Notes: a model not told the origin generated them from the sequence alone. A stretch of 64,000 bases of DNA from Chondrilla cf. caribensis (GCA_964020155.1 OZ026553.1:1298979-1362978), one strand, 5' to 3'; numbered from the stretch's first letter, positions 11,701 through 22,494 are shown. Translations and numbers: made by a program.

Positions 11701-11868
11701 TCCTGTTCCAGAGGACCGCGGTCAACACGCACTGTAGGACAGCCACTCCTCGGACAAGGTCGATAATTGTAGGTGAATGTGTAGTCTGTCAAATCTTCAG
11801 TCTGGTTGATTCCAGACACCAGGTAGGTCACCTGGGTGATGTTAGTACTGTTGTCCATATACCACGAC
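11701..11868 (-). CDS. Fibrocystin-like exon (YNYRPCPRSGCP)
   Basis: Acceptor ACACATGCAG, donor GA/GTAAGT, phase 2 in and 2 out. Encodes SWYMDNSTNITQVTYLVSG, INQTEDLTDYTFTYNYRPC and PRSGCPTVRVD. Its phase joins the G8-core exon at 11196-11382. The cysteine-rich CPRSGCP segment plausibly leads into the second G8 domain. Confidence 0.6.
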
Positions 11869-12061
11869 CTGCATGTGTGCGAGAACAATGGAATTTTTAC
11901 ACAATGTCAAGCAAATGTGCAATATAAAGACTGTACTATTACATATCATTTTGCTGGCAACCTTTTTGCCTTCCATGCAGTCTTGAATACAACTTCACAA
12001 ACATCCTCATAGACACTGTTTCCAATTACATACGTAGTTGTATATTTACAATGTACTATAT

Positions 12062-12512
12062 ACAGTACGGTTCAAAAAAAACCAAACGGTAATCTCCTTT
12101 ACCTTTTTTCAGTTAACAGTTAATGGTTAACCGTTATCTGTTAACCGTTACCGGTAGTTTTTCCATTGCGTAATCATTGATACGCAAGCGTATATTACTA
12201 AATAACAGCTGCGAATTGCGTAACTCACGAACGATCCGTCGAAGAGTCGGTCTACTAGATCCAGGAAGACGGAGAGATGCTCCCATGTCTTTTGTGCTTT
12301 TGAATCGTTACTCAAACACTCGCCTTCGATACTTTAAGACCTTGTTTTTCAACGATTAAGAATTTATAACGTACCATTGACGGTTATCCGTTAACGGTTA
12401 TCGGTTAACAGTTACCAGAAATCAGTTAACTTTTAACCGATAAGCGTTAACTGTTATCGGATTAACAGGTAACTTTTATCTGGTAACGTTTAGTTTTTTT
12501 TGGTCCGTACCG
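12062..12512. mobile_element. Inverted-repeat (MITE-like) element rich in GTTAAC
   Basis: The left end CAGTACGGTTCAAAAAAAAC matches the reverse complement of the right end (CGGTACGGACCAAAAAAAAC), with TATA outside both. Subterminal regions are packed with GTTAACGGTTA-type sequence on both sides. No transposase frame. TA-flanked ends suggest a Tc1/mariner-like non-autonomous element. Confidence 0.65.
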
Positions 12513-12542
12513 TATATATTACATTATACATACTATATCTAC

Positions 12543-13292
12543 AACACACCAGGCACCCAGTACACACCAGGCACCCAGTACACACTAGGCACCCAGTACA
12601 CACCAGGCACCCAGTACACACTAGGCACCCAGTACACACTAGGCATCCAGTACACACTAGGCACCCAGTACACACTAGGCACCCAGTACACGCTAGGCGC
12701 CCAGTACACACCAGGCACCCGGTACACACTAGGCGCCCATGCAGTACACGCTAGGCACCCAGTACACACTAGGCACCCAGTACACGCTAGGCACCCAGTA
12801 CACACTAGGCACCCAGTACACACTAGGCGCCCAGTACACACTAGGCGCCCAGTACACGCTAGGCGCCCAGTACACGCTAGGCATCCAGTACACACCAGGC
12901 ACCCAGTACACACTAGGCGCCCAGTACACGCTAGGCACCCAGTACACACTAGGCACCCAGTACACACCAGGCACCCAGTACACACTAGGCGCCCAGTACA
13001 CGCTAGGCACCCAGTACACACTAGGCACCCAGTACACGCTAGGCGCCCAGTACACACCAGGCACCCGGTACACACTAGGCGCCCATGCAGTACACACAAG
13101 GTACCCAGTACACACTAGGCACCCAGTACACGCTAGGCACCCAGTACACACTAGGCACCCAGTACACACTAGGCGCCCAGTACACACTAGGCGCCCAGTA
13201 CACGCTAGGCGCCCAGTACACGCTAGGCACCCAGTACACACTAGGCACCCAGTACACACTAGGCGCCCAGTACACGCTAGGCATCCAGTACA
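12543..13292. repeat. 18-bp minisatellite, about 41 copies
   Basis: Unit CACCCAGTACACACTAGG with C/T, A/G variants and GCAGTACAC-shifted boundaries at 12739 and 13085. Open in up to six frames because 18 is divisible by 3. The resulting VYWVPS, CTGCLV and YTLGTQ frames are not genes. Lies in an intron of the fibrocystin-like gene. Confidence 0.95.
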
Positions 13293-13412
13293 TTCATACT
13301 ACGTAAGGTTACAGTCTTGGAAACTTACCCAAACTTGGAAGGTACATGTACTAGGCACTAGATACTTAATACAATGGACATCATATTATACTCTTTATAA
13401 CATGCTACTCAC

Positions 13413-13727
13413 ATAAGGTATATATGTCTCCCATATTCTCAGACCAAACTCGGAACAGGTGTGTGCTACGTTGTTCTCAAACACTCCAAAAGGCATTTTG
13501 TTCGGACAAACGCTAGTAGTAAATGAGGGACCAGAAGGGAAGTTATCAAGATCGTACCAAAACCCATATGCCCGTGACGCTGCTGCGGCATTGTCCCTGA
13601 AGACATTTTGAGGGTTTGTGATCCAGAAGGTGGCAGGTATCTGGTCGGTGTTTAGGAGCGAGGACGATCCTTTGGTCAGAACACCCAAATTGTGAATGTA
13701 AGTGTTATCAGTCTCAATTCCATCTTC
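13413..13727 (-). CDS. Beta-helix exon (EDGIETDNTY)
   Basis: Acceptor TGTTCCTTAG, donor TAT/GTGAGT, 105 codons, phase 0 both sides. Encodes EDGIETDNTYIHNLGVLTKG, LLNTDQIPATFWITNPQNVF, RDNAAAASRAYGFWYDL and PFGVFENNVAHTCSEFGLRI. Near-diagnostic of the first parallel beta-helix of PKHD1L1/CEMIP proteins (EDGIE, TFWITNP, NNAAA-type and GFWYDL motifs). The frame is intact. Confidence 0.8.
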
Positions 13728-13791
13728 CTAAGGAACAAAGGCAGGAGTACATGACTACAGTACACACATGATGGCAGCAAACACAACTTAC

Positions 13792-13997
13792 AACAAAGTA
13801 CATGTGGCCCATTATATCATATGCGACGTTCCCTTTGATGAGGACGTTGTGCACACCGTGGGTCGTGATGGCTCTGTTGAAGGAGTAGTGTATGGCGCAT
13901 TTCCTGATGTAGGACCCGTTCATGCTGCCGCTCAAGTGGAAGTGGAGGGCGTATCTGCCCAGCCTGAACTATGTGGCGCACCTCTGTGTGTGCAATT
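13792..13997 (-). CDS. Beta-helix exon (GRYALHFHL) with an 8-nt-type frameshift
   Basis: Acceptor ATTACTCAG, donor GTT/GTAAGT. The first part reads IAHTEVRHI in one frame, the rest FRLGRYALHFHLSGSMNG, CAIHYSFNRAITTHGVH and YDIMGHMYFV in another. Relatives read RIExVEVRHxGQAFRLGRYPIHFHL, so about eight bases covering G-Q-A seem to be missing at 13968. Adding eight also makes the exon length agree with both junction phases. Alternatively, translation could start at an acceptor at 13969 (ACATAG). Confidence 0.6.
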
Positions 13998-14594
13998 CTG
14001 AGTAATGGTGAAGTGCGTCAAAGGACATTCACATGGTGAATCAAGTACACACACACTAGTGCTAGGAATTAGCTGCAATGTTCAAATCGAGTGCAAATGA
14101 ACTGATATATTAATAAATTAATTAATGAACGGAAGTGATCAAGTGTGGATAACTAGAAGCCACTTCCATTTTATTAGGTTGAGAAGTTGTGTAATAGACT
14201 TTAAGTGGAGTCATGAGAGTCTCTATTGCACATTTCAGGTACTCTTAAAGTACCGATAAAACCCAGTAAGTGAAGGCTATGGTAATAAGGTTGGGTGGTA
14301 TCCTGTTATACTCAATGAACCACTTCTCATGACTGTGGGTGATAAGTTGAGGGACTTGTTCTCATACTCCATTAACTGCCCACCACAAGTAATCAGTTTG
14401 CTTTCTCTACTGGAGATAATCAGATTCTACCTGAACAACTATGTTCAAATCTATTAGACTTTTTTATTGGCCCATGTGTAGGCAACAATTCATGCGTGAC
14501 CATCACGAGTGATAGTTTACAGCTTTATTCAGTACTGGATGTATGGGAACGTCCTTCCACCATGTAAAGTGACAAAGTGTTGCAGGACACGAAC
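13998..14594. other. Intron of the fibrocystin-like gene
   Basis: Sits between two beta-helix exons. Contains an imperfect motif also seen near 15540-15640 (AATTAAT, then AGAAGCCACTTCCATTTTAT). No exon seen. Confidence 0.5.
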
Positions 14595-14722
14595 CTTATT
14601 GGGGTGGGGTGAGGACCTGCTCGGTGGATGAGCACCTGAGCACCGAACATGTCGCCCCCCTGGAGTCCTCTAACACACTACCTTGGATCACAACATTGTG
14701 ACTGAGGAGGCCAACTTCAGCT
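14595..14722 (-). CDS. Beta-helix exon with a frameshift
   Basis: Entered in phase 2, completing R, then AEVGLLSHNVVIQG, a landmark of the region between G8 and PbH1 repeats. The expected continuation GDMFGAQVLIHRAG lies in another frame. The change falls near a run of six C/G at 14655-14660. Ends PTPI before donor AAG/GTTCGT, whose exit phase fits the next exon only if the frame has shifted. Confidence 0.55.
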
Positions 14723-14921
14723 CTACACACAGAGTCGAGGAGGAGGAGGAGGAAATTCAGCACATCGTGTGGTCTGAACAAGTAGTACACCTGCATCCAT
14801 GCTTGACAGAGGATTACGTATGATGTCCATTGAGGGTTTCAGTGCACAGTGTTTGTAGGTTGAGGGTTACCATGTGAAGGGTACCATTTAACAACTAACA
14901 TACATAAAGGGTACGTTTTAC

Positions 14922-15040
14922 CTTATCTCAATAAACTGTCCATCATCGAAGGTTTCTGTGATGCCAAAGTGAGTGTACTTGAGTGCGTTCGCTAAATTGA
15001 TCCTGTAGCCATTTTATTCAACAAACTGGACAACACCAAC
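14922..15040 (-). CDS. Exon after G8, with an in-frame TAA
   Basis: Acceptor CACATGTGCAG, donor AAG/GTAAAA, phase 0 in and 2 out. Reads VGVVQFVE, then stop TAA (15014-15016), then NGYRINLANALKYTHFG and TETFDDGQFIEI. Both sides of the stop fit the family (L-x-Y-x-H-x-G, then IEIRAEVGLL across the splice), and no alternative phase-0 acceptor lies after the stop. So this is a true premature stop, a sequencing error, or a recoded codon. Confidence 0.6.
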
Positions 15041-15177
15041 CTGCACATGTGAATAATTTGACAGAACAAGTTGACAAGATTCAAAATGTACATTCCAAAG
15101 ACAATATCAAATGGGTGATACAGTACAAATGGTACATTGCGTCACATTGCCAATCAACAAATGTACAAATCACTTAC

Positions 15178-15249
15178 TTCTGTTTCATTGCCGTCTTTAC
15201 TTGTGGGGGCAATGACTATGTTATCACCTTCGACCCCACCTACTGGTTT
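15178..15249 (-). CDS. End of G8 domain, first exon
   Basis: Acceptor TTCTGTCACAG, donor GAA/GTAAGT, 24 codons, phase 0 both sides. KPVGGVEGDNIVIAPTSKDG matches the conserved W/V-x(2)-GD-x-IVIAPT end of G8 domains found in CEMIP and PKHD1L1 proteins. Confidence 0.7.
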
Positions 15250-15254
15250 CTGTG

Positions 15255-15365
15255 ACAGAAGTAACATGTGTACACATGTACTATACATAGTAACACATGT
15301 ACACATGTACTGTACATAGAAACACATGTACACATGTACTGTACATAGGAACACATGTACACACA
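15255..15365. repeat. Tandem repeat of about 30 bp, about 3.5 copies
   Basis: Repeats of ACACATGTACACATGTACTG plus TACATAGRA, themselves palindromic (ACATGT, GTAC). Abuts the acceptor of the G8 exon at 15249. Confidence 0.85.
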
Positions 15366-16053
15366 CATACTATACATGTCCTGAACACATACAGTAAGTG
15401 TCCAAGATGGTAAGTACTCTATTACCAAGATGTACCATATCTATATACTTGAACAGTTAAAAAGATAACCAAGGAATACAAACCTACCACTTCACTCTGT
15501 AACCATTACTGCTGGAAATCACATCGATTATCAGTGCACAGTAGCCAATTGATTTATCAATTAATCACTGGAAGTAATTAAGTGGGTGTAACCAGAAACC
15601 ACTCCCACTTTATTAGACTGAGTAGTCATCCAATAAACTAAAGTCATGTTTGAACTATACACGTACAAATCAATTCAGTCCAGTTTTTGAGCTAGAAACA
15701 CTGACATATTGTGTACATTTTGAGGAAGAGAACAAGGAAGGAGGTGTTACCATGATAACATTCAAATAATTATCATTATTTGGATAATGATGAGCAGAAA
15801 GTGTTAATTGCACAGGACTGACGAGGAGTAAGGTGGAATTTGGATATTTTAATCGAAAAACAACAAAAACACTATTGAATCACAGATAGTCATTCTGGAC
15901 TGTTTATCAAAGGAACACCATTAACATTTCACTCACATCAACGTTTTCAAGTCTCGGTGTTTCCACTGGTGAATTTACCAAACAAATCATACATAGTTCA
16001 AAAGCTAAACTCAACAATGTTTTCAGGAATTATTGGACATTGCAAACACCCAC

Positions 16054-16128
16054 CTTGTATTCAGTGGTGGAATTATCGTCTTCTGTAACAATCACTCTGA
16101 CCTTTATCCCTCGTACATCAGAGGTGAC
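16054..16128 (-). CDS. Possible fibrocystin-like exon
   Basis: Minus strand reads HVTSDVRGIKVRVIVTEDD, then NSTTEYK, before donor AAG/GTGGGT. It is convincing beta-type sequence, but the 5' boundary (no clear AG) is unresolved and the start given is approximate. Confidence 0.4.
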
Positions 16129-16373
16129 ATGCAAATATCACAGTACAAGATTTGTCCCAAATTGAGAATTGTGTTTACCCAAACACCTACAGCTAACAGG
16201 TTTTACCAAACAGATCATACACAGTTCAAAAGCTAAACTCAACAATGTATTGAGGAATTGTTAGACATCGTTAATTTTGGATGTAACATTTGCAGTTTTT
16301 GATCAGGAAGTTAACAAAGGGTGATTGCTATTTTCGGCCCAGCATATACATGTAGACAAGTACACGTACATAC

Positions 16374-16580
16374 CTGACCAACTTCTGATGCTCCTGTGGA
16401 TCCAGGGTTTGCAAACTCACAGACATCCCTGGTAGGAACATTACGGATCTCCACCAGATTATGGTAGCCTGTGGTCCACTTGAAGAACAAAGTGGTCTCC
16501 TTGGATACAGTCAGGTCCTCGTAGGCTTGCCCCTCACCTGGTATACCCCACACAATCTCGTGAATGTTGCCTACTTTGAC
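16374..16580 (-). CDS. Cupredoxin-like exon of the fibrocystin-like gene
   Basis: Acceptor CTCCTACAG, donor CAG/GTATGT, phase 0 both sides, 69 codons. Encodes VGNIHEIVWGIPGEGQAYED, then FFKWTTGYHNLVEIRNV and RDVCEFANPGS. The order W-x(3)-G-x-H-N-x-V followed by C-x-F is the copper-site region of a cupredoxin (plastocyanin-like) fold, and to my knowledge PKHD1L1 proteins have a cupredoxin-like domain just before the first G8. Whether copper is bound cannot be told, because the last ligand lies in the next, unfound exon. Confidence 0.65.
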
Positions 16581-16627
16581 CTGTAGGAGAAGGTGCAATA
16601 TAAAATGAGTTACGTACATGACACTGG

Positions 16628-16850
16628 TACAACATATAACCTACTGGTACAACATATAACCTACTGGTACAATATATAACCTACTGGTACAGTATATAAC
16701 CTACTGGTACAGTATATAACCTACTGGTACAACATATAACCTACTGGTACAATATATAACCTACTGGTACAGTATATAACCTACTGGTACAACATATAAC
16801 CTACTGGTACAACATATAACCTACTGGTACAATAATAATATAACCTCACT
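16628..16850. repeat. 20-bp tandem repeat, 11 copies
   Basis: Unit CTGGTACAACATATAACCTA with A/G and C/T variants. Lies in the intron just upstream (minus-strand sense) of the cupredoxin-like exon. Confidence 0.9.
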
Positions 16851-17279
16851 TGTGCAATATTTTGAGTAAAAAACTGTCCCTACTACAGGGATACTTGTAC
16901 CCATCTTTTAACCATACGTAGTCGACATGTCCCTAACCTATAAATGGGTGACCCGTACTTCTACTGCATTCCTAAACAAGTGATACTCTTGAAATGGTGG
17001 ACAATTAACCTCTCTACAGTGGACACATTAGATGGTTACAAGTTGTCCACTATAAAATGTTTCCACTGTATACACGTCCTGTTAGCTAAGGATGATATTA
17101 AGTGGCAATGAGGCACAATACAACACATATGATGCAAGTACACACATGATTCATGTCAAAGGTGTTTGACAAATGTATTATCATATTAATTTTATGATAG
17201 CATTGTAGGGGGACACTACAAAATGAACAAAATTGAGTTTTATCATCTTTTATGGGGTAACAGACTCATGACCCGACCA

Positions 17280-17530
17280 CTCTGATTGCATTCCCTCCAT
17301 CCTCGTCCTGAAAGGAGAAGGACAGTCATCAGCTACAAAGTGTGTGACACCTTGTACCATTCATGCTCAGGAGGGAATGCTGTCACTCTCATCGTGGTTG
17401 AGGGGTTTGCCTTCGTAGGAGAACGAAGGATAGACACGTACTATAGAAATGATCCTAGTGAGTACAGTCTTAACTGGAGCCACCTGTGTGAGGAGCAAAG
17501 ACCTCAGCTCCACTGACACACTTGTGGTAT
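17280..17530 (-). other. Possible exon remnant of the fibrocystin-like gene
   Basis: Two minus-strand frames give TVLTRIISIVRVYPSFSYEG and TTMRVTAFPPEHEWYKVSHT. Both look like real protein, but they lie in different frames and each ends in a stop. Either two short exons or a decayed one; boundaries are not supported. Confidence 0.3.
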
Positions 17531-17598
17531 GAAGTAATAAGGAGCAACAATAAGGTCCTTGTCACAAAATTAGAGTTTATACATTTGTATTGAATTAC

Positions 17599-17758
17599 CT
17601 CCCAAAAAGGCCATGAGGGGTATGTCGTAGTCACAGAGTGAAGGGAGGATCTCCATCACCAGTGTTACATTCCAAATGTCGGCATTCGGGTGGGTCTGGT
17701 ACAGTTCAATGTCTATGGTATTCAAGGCCATTCCATTGGGTTGAGAGGGAGGAACACG
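17599..17758 (-). CDS. Fibrocystin-like exon (CDYDIPL)
   Basis: Acceptor TCACTTGCAG, donor GGAG/GTAATT, phase 0 in and 1 out. Encodes RVPPSQPNGMALNTIDIEL, YQTHPNADIWNVTLVMEI and CDYDIPLMAFLGG. The C-x-Y-x-I-P-L motif is shared by PKHD1L1 proteins between the ligand-like region and the cupredoxin-like domain. Confidence 0.6.
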
Positions 17759-18199
17759 CTGCAAGTGAATAAAGGGCATGTGGACAGGTTGACAGCAAGA
17801 ACATGTCATACATACATACATACATACACACATACATACATACACATTTATTCATGCACATATCTGTAAGCATTATGACATATGAACCAAAACACAGACA
17901 TTTGCCAGTGTGAGTAAATAGGATGATCAATGGACACATAGGATGAAGCTGAATGTACCTACATATACACTTGTATCCTAGTTGAGGGGTAGATTGAAGG
18001 AAAAACTGTGTGTACATACAGTAAGCCATGTAGCACAGGTCAGTGATACAGCACAGGTCACCAGACAGGTTTCATTGTTAGAATTAATTGCGTGAGAACA
18101 AGGCAGGAAATTAGTAAGTACATTCCTATTGCATATAATATGTTGTATTGGACAATGCTCAATATTGCAGTATAAATTATCTATCATCCACTACAACAG

Positions 18200-19110
18200 G
18201 ATACAACTATTACATGTTGTATGTACACACAGCACTGGAGAATTTGATGGGAAATATTTTCCATAAAATTGCAAACAAAACACACTACAAAGGAAGGTTC
18301 GCGGATACCCGCAGTTCAAACTTGAAAGTTTGGTCAATTACTCAAAGAACATGAATTGGTTTAACAGTGGGACTGTAAAGAGGTTTGTACACAGAATTAC
18401 ATACGTACAAATGTACAGTCCTGAGTTGAAAGCACTCTCAACTTTAATGATCTCACCCAGCACTACTGTTCACTGTAATACGATCAACGACAAACACTAC
18501 TACTTAAATTTGAGGTGGGACGTTTGCCCAGGTGCGACTTACTGTATTGCCTGTAAAATAAGGAATGTATGTACATACACACTGTGTAAACTACCATACT
18601 TACAGTATGTATGTACACATCTGCATACACAATGTACTTAGTATGAAAAGTCAATATTACACATACATGCACCTGCATAATATGTAAGTATAATACAATA
18701 CAGGAAAGACAGAGGTTACTCGGTTCAGGAAAGAATCCCATCTGTGGCAGCGTAATAGTGGGATGTGGACTGTGTAATTAGCAAAATGTTGCTTTCTAGA
18801 GCTTCCCAGCTCCAATCTCACGCACACAACATATTCACTGAGCTTCACCAAAAATGGGAAGGTTGTACATAAGATCAGTTCTGTTTTATGAATGTGACCT
18901 TCATGTGACATTCATGTGACATTCATGTGATATTTCCATCACACTCATATGCTGAATACGAAATGACATTCCATGAATGTCTTCCAGCAGTGGGAGTCCA
19001 CAGGAGTATGTATTCACATAGGGAGTGACAAATACCACATACTGTACAAACAAGTATTGCGATATACATCACAAATACCAATACATATAGGTACATACTG
19101 TACATATGTA
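18200..19110. other. Intron or decayed exon region of the fibrocystin-like gene
   Basis: A minus-strand piece at 18510-18550 reads GNTVSRTWANVPPQI behind acceptor TTTTACAG but stops at once. Another near 18700-18880 stays open without a motif I can name. Either could be an eroded exon; neither is called. Confidence 0.3.
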
Positions 19111-19115
19111 CATAC

Positions 19116-19286
19116 CTGCTTAAGCTCTCTTTTGCTACTCACGAAGGCAACATCATCAAAATACAGTGTTGTACTAGAGCCCACGGGCTTGAAATAAAAG
19201 CCCATCCCAAGGACAATAAACTCCTAATTCTGCAGTCCGCAACATCCTTCACATGGTCCTCAAAATCATAGCAGTTGTAATGCCAC
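19116..19286 (-). CDS. Fibrocystin-like exon (WHYNCYDFEDHV), apparent frameshift
   Basis: Entered in phase 2 directly after the DDDQ exon, giving QWHYNCYDFEDHVKDVADC. It then changes frame near 19230 to EFIVLGMGFYFKPVG and TTLYFDDVAFVSSKRELKQ before donor GTATGT. Both halves are convincing family sequence (W-H-Y-x-C-x-D and D-D-V-A), so one frame change is needed between them. This is counted among the disruptions. Confidence 0.5.
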
Positions 19287-19389
19287 CTGTACATGTACAG
19301 TACATACACAAGAAGTTGTGAGCACACATTACATTAATACACTATTCTACACTTGAGCAATGAACAATGTACGGGTTTGAAACAACACT

Positions 19390-19735
19390 AGGAGGTGTCC
19401 CTATGCCCACTGTGCACTAAAACAACAACAACAGCAACAACAGTATGAGGTGTCCCTATGCCCAGTGTGCACTAAAACAACAACAACAACAACAACAGCA
19501 ACAACAGTATGAGGTGTCCCTATGCCCAGTGTGCACTAGAACAACAACAACAACAACAACAGCAACAACAGTATGAGGTGTCCCTATACCCAGTGTGCAC
19601 TAAAACAACAACAACAACAACAACAGCAACAACAGTATGAGGTGTCCCTATGCCCAGTGTGCACTAAAACAACAACAACAACAACAACAGCAACAACAGT
19701 ATGAGGTGTCCCTATGCCCAGTGTGCACTAGAACA
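19390..19735. repeat. (CAA)n-rich tandem repeat of about 60 bp
   Basis: Five to six copies of AGTATGAGGTGTCCCTATGC plus CCAGTGTGCACTA, separated by AACAACAACAACAGC tracts of varying length. Confidence 0.9.
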
Positions 19736-20164
19736 ACAGTTTACAAATGATCTGAGGTCACAAAGGTGTGAGATTATAAGTAGATTGCAGTGAAACCAAT
19801 GAAATTACTATCAATTTTGTGTGAGTATTGAGAGATTGTCCTCGTAAGAGTGCTGTCAAGAAGATATTGACAGTATAAAGAGAGTACTGTGAATAACAAA
19901 TGTACAGTCTAACTTGCCTACCATATACAGTACATATGTACCTTGAAGGGTGCACCAAATCTGTACTTCTTGTCAGAGGTACTTGATAAAGAAAGGCATT
20001 TGACAAGGTGTACATGGGATATGGACTGTGTGAAGTGCAAGTACTATCCAAAAGTAACCAAGGCACTCATGTATCAAGCAATTGCCCTTATTTATGGTTA
20101 GCTTATACAAAAGTAAGCTTGTACTTATAAGGGGAAATGTTCATTAAATACACACAGTACGTAC

Positions 20165-20385
20165 TGATCATCATCTGCAATTTCCTCGCTGAATGTCAAC
20201 TTTTCTGGTCCAGTGATGGGGATATCATACCATCGATAGGAGTTGCTGTCTACCTTCAGTTTGATGGGAACCACAACACTGAGTCCGGGTGGTATTTTGT
20301 ACGCCATGCACAGGTAGGGATACTCTTCAATGTTGAACCTGCCATGACAGAGCAGGTCAACGTGAGTGACGTAGTGCACAGAAGA
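20165..20385 (-). CDS. Fibrocystin-like exon (PYLCMAYKIPPG)
   Basis: Acceptor TTTCTAG at 20386, donor CA/GTACGT, phase 0 in and 2 out. Encodes HVDLLCHGRFNIEEYPYLC, MAYKIPPGL, KLKVDSNSYRWYDIPI and TFSEEIADDDQ. YPYLCMAYKIPxG is a strong landmark of PKHD1L1-type proteins. The long plus-strand open frame over the same bases is its shadow. Confidence 0.7.
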
Positions 20386-20444
20386 CTAGAAACCTACACA
20401 AGTTTACGGTTTAAGACTATGTACAACATTGAGTGTGCACTCAC

Positions 20445-20496
20445 TGTCTGTGGTCACTGGGTGGAGGTCAAAGGGCTTAGCACCATCCTCTTGCAC
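20445..20496 (-). CDS. Short fibrocystin-like exon
   Basis: Pyrimidine-rich acceptor ACTCCCCTTGTGTAG, then VQEDGAKPFDLHPVTTD. The strong donor GTGAGT at 20444 gives a phase that does not fit the next exon. A weaker donor after HP at 20458 would fit. The exact 3' end is therefore open. Confidence 0.45.
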
Positions 20497-20862
20497 CTAC
20501 ACAAGGGGAGTACAGTTCACAGTAGACATTGTAGGATCCTGAAAAATGGCAATCAAACAGCAAATATTACTGTACACCTGCGTAAATAAGAGTAGACGTG
20601 TATTTATGGTATGCAAGTGTAAGAGTGAATAGGGGAATTCTCATATGTACATCTACGTACGTTGATGAACAAGTGTACATGGATGATTTCGACTCTTTAT
20701 TAGTATATGTGGTATGTTACGTGGGCAGATCAAAGCATAAAGAGCCCTCATGAACAATCAAGTCCAAGTGTACGTACACCCACTGCAGCCCTACCAGAGG
20801 TACTTTAGCTTAGCTATACAATTGACTTGGGACTCCAAACCATGTTTGCACATTAATCTCAC

Positions 20863-21032
20863 CATGATGGAATTCAATCCACAATACTGCACATACTCTA
20901 CAACTGTTGGAGTCACACCACTCCATCTCGGCCAAGCTGTTCCCGATTCAAAGTCAAAGTAAGCAACGTTGGCAACGTCTGTTTGTTCAAATTCACACTC
21001 AGCACGAAATAGGTCCATTATACTTTCCTCCA
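20863..21032 (-). CDS. Fibrocystin-like exon
   Basis: Acceptor GGCCTAACAG, donor ATG/GTGAGA, phase 1 in and 0 out, matching the exon before it. Encodes VEESIMDLFRAECEFEQ and YFDFESGTAWPRWSG, ending EYVQYCGLNSIM. The FESGTAWPxWSG...YCG pattern is like the mid-region of PKHD1L1 proteins (recollection, not a search). Confidence 0.6.
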
Positions 21033-21127
21033 CTGTTAGGCCAGGCAAGGAATACAGAGACATACGTACAATTATACAGGATGTAAGTAGTTTAATGTAC
21101 CGATCCTCACCTTACAGTAACTAAACA

Positions 21128-21144
21128 CACACACACACACACAA

Positions 21145-21192
<48 letters not shown>
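21128..21192. repeat. (CA)n microsatellite
   Basis: CA dinucleotide run in the intron between two fibrocystin-like exons. Confidence 0.95.
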
Positions 21193-21195
<3 letters not shown>

Positions 21196-21281
21196 ATACG
21201 TAGTTAGATAAATCCAACAAATACACATACATAAATAACTCTTTAGTTATCAACAGTAATGCACATGTGCACAGTCCATAC

Positions 21282-21513
21282 CTAAGTCAGTGTCACTCTG
21301 GTCAAAGACGGACATTGGAGGTGTGGTCCTACCACCCCAGGATATCTCTACAGTAGGAGGACTCTCCACATCCAGTGTGGTCACATTCACAAGAACAGTG
21401 AATTTCTGAGTTTCTCTTGCAATGTCAGTCTCCAAGGTGAAGTACTGTTCCTCCCTCACAGATTGCTTGATTTCGTTGTACTTGTAGTCAGTGGAGGCAT
21501 AGTGGACCCCAAC
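21282..21513 (-). CDS. Fibrocystin-like exon
   Basis: Acceptor CTCACCTCAG, donor TTAG/GTATGG, phase 0 in and 1 out. Encodes VGVHYASTDYKYNEI and EEQYFTLETDIARET, then ESPPTVEISWGGRTTPP. Beta-rich extracellular-type sequence of the ectodomain. Domain name unknown. Confidence 0.6.
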
Positions 21514-21579
21514 CTGAGGTGAGGACACACAAGGAACAAACTGATTGACATTATGATCACATTCTCACATTAGAGAAAG

Positions 21580-21905
21580 AAGGTACATTTGACTATGCTA
21601 CACTTGATACTGTATGCAGTAAATGGAGGTACATTTGACTATGCTACACTTGACACTGTATGCAGTAAATGGAGGTACATTTGACTATGCTACACTTAAT
21701 ACTGTATGCAGTAAATGGAGGTACATTTGACTATGCTACACTTGATATTGTATGCAGTAAATGGAGGTACATTTGACTATGCTACACTTAATACTGTATG
21801 CAGTAAATGGAGGTACATTTGACTATGCTACACTTGATATTGTATGCAGTAAATGGAGGTACATTTGACTATGCTACACTTGATACTGTATGCAGTAAAT
21901 GGAGG
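21580..21905. repeat. 46-bp tandem repeat, 7 copies
   Basis: Unit GGTACATTTGACTATGCTAC plus CACTTGATACTGTATGCAGT and AAATGGA. GGTACATTT recurs at 21582, 21628 and onward every 46 bp. It lies in an intron of the fibrocystin-like gene. Confidence 0.9.
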
Positions 21906-22340
21906 TTAGTCATCAAAATCTGAATTGAGGAAACCTCTGTAATTTATAATAAAGTCATCTTGTATTCTTGTTGAGGGGTAGATCAAAGGAAAAGCTGTTT
22001 GTACATAAGCCATGTAGCACAGGTCAGTGATACAGCACAGGTCACCAGACAGGTTTCATTGTTAGGATTAATTGCGTGAGAACAAGGCAGGAAGGAAATT
22101 AGCAAACACTTTTCCTCTGCATATAATATGTTGTATTGGACTATGCCCATATTTGCAGTATAAATTGTCTATCATTGACTACACCGGTGAGTTTGGATAG
22201 CAGAGGGTCTGGTTTCACCAGATTACTGCTCCCCCCATGCCACATGTGGATGTAAACAGACGTGGAAATGGTGCATAACACCGAAATAATTCCGTAAAAC
22301 GATCATGAACATAGCCGTAAATGATGAGGTACAGACTCAC
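21906..22340. repeat. Intron copy of a dispersed segment (also 17970-18200 and 58850-59030)
   Basis: GAGGGGTAGAT, GCACAGGTCAGTGATACAGC, CACAGGTCACCAGACAGG and TTCATTGTTAGGATTAA follow in the same order as in the intron at 17975-18190, and in part at 58840-59030. No coding content was found. Confidence 0.65.
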
Positions 22341-22494
22341 CCTAGGTGTACTTCCCCAACGGTAGGTGAACCACTTGGAGCTATCCCTGTCGTTTCCAAT
22401 GAGTACTTCTACTCCGACCGAAAAACTTCTGCCTTCTTCTGCCCACGGGTTGACCGGGGTTTTGCAGGCGATCGTATTCGCTCCCGAAAGAAAC
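22341..22494 (-). CDS. IPT-like exon
   Basis: Acceptor CCCCTTACAG, donor AGG/GTGAGT, phase 2 in and 0 out. The peptide contains GANTIACKTPVNPW and EEGRSFSVGVEVLIG, the second half of an IPT domain with its conserved CKTP. Phase 0 matches the exon at 21282-21513. Confidence 0.6.

Noticed and set aside
12539..13416. Open frames of 176-225 codons (YTLGTQ, VYWVPS, CTGCLV)
   Set aside because: They arise from an 18-bp minisatellite inside an intron of the fibrocystin-like gene and are open in up to six frames.
20385..20496. Two further in-frame TAG codons in fibrocystin-like exons near 20390 and 20490
   Set aside because: Both TAGs coincide with plausible acceptor sites, so the exons simply start after them.
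20137..20589. 150-codon plus-strand open frame
   Set aside because: It is antisense to minus-strand exons with conserved fibrocystin-L sequence and proper splice sites.
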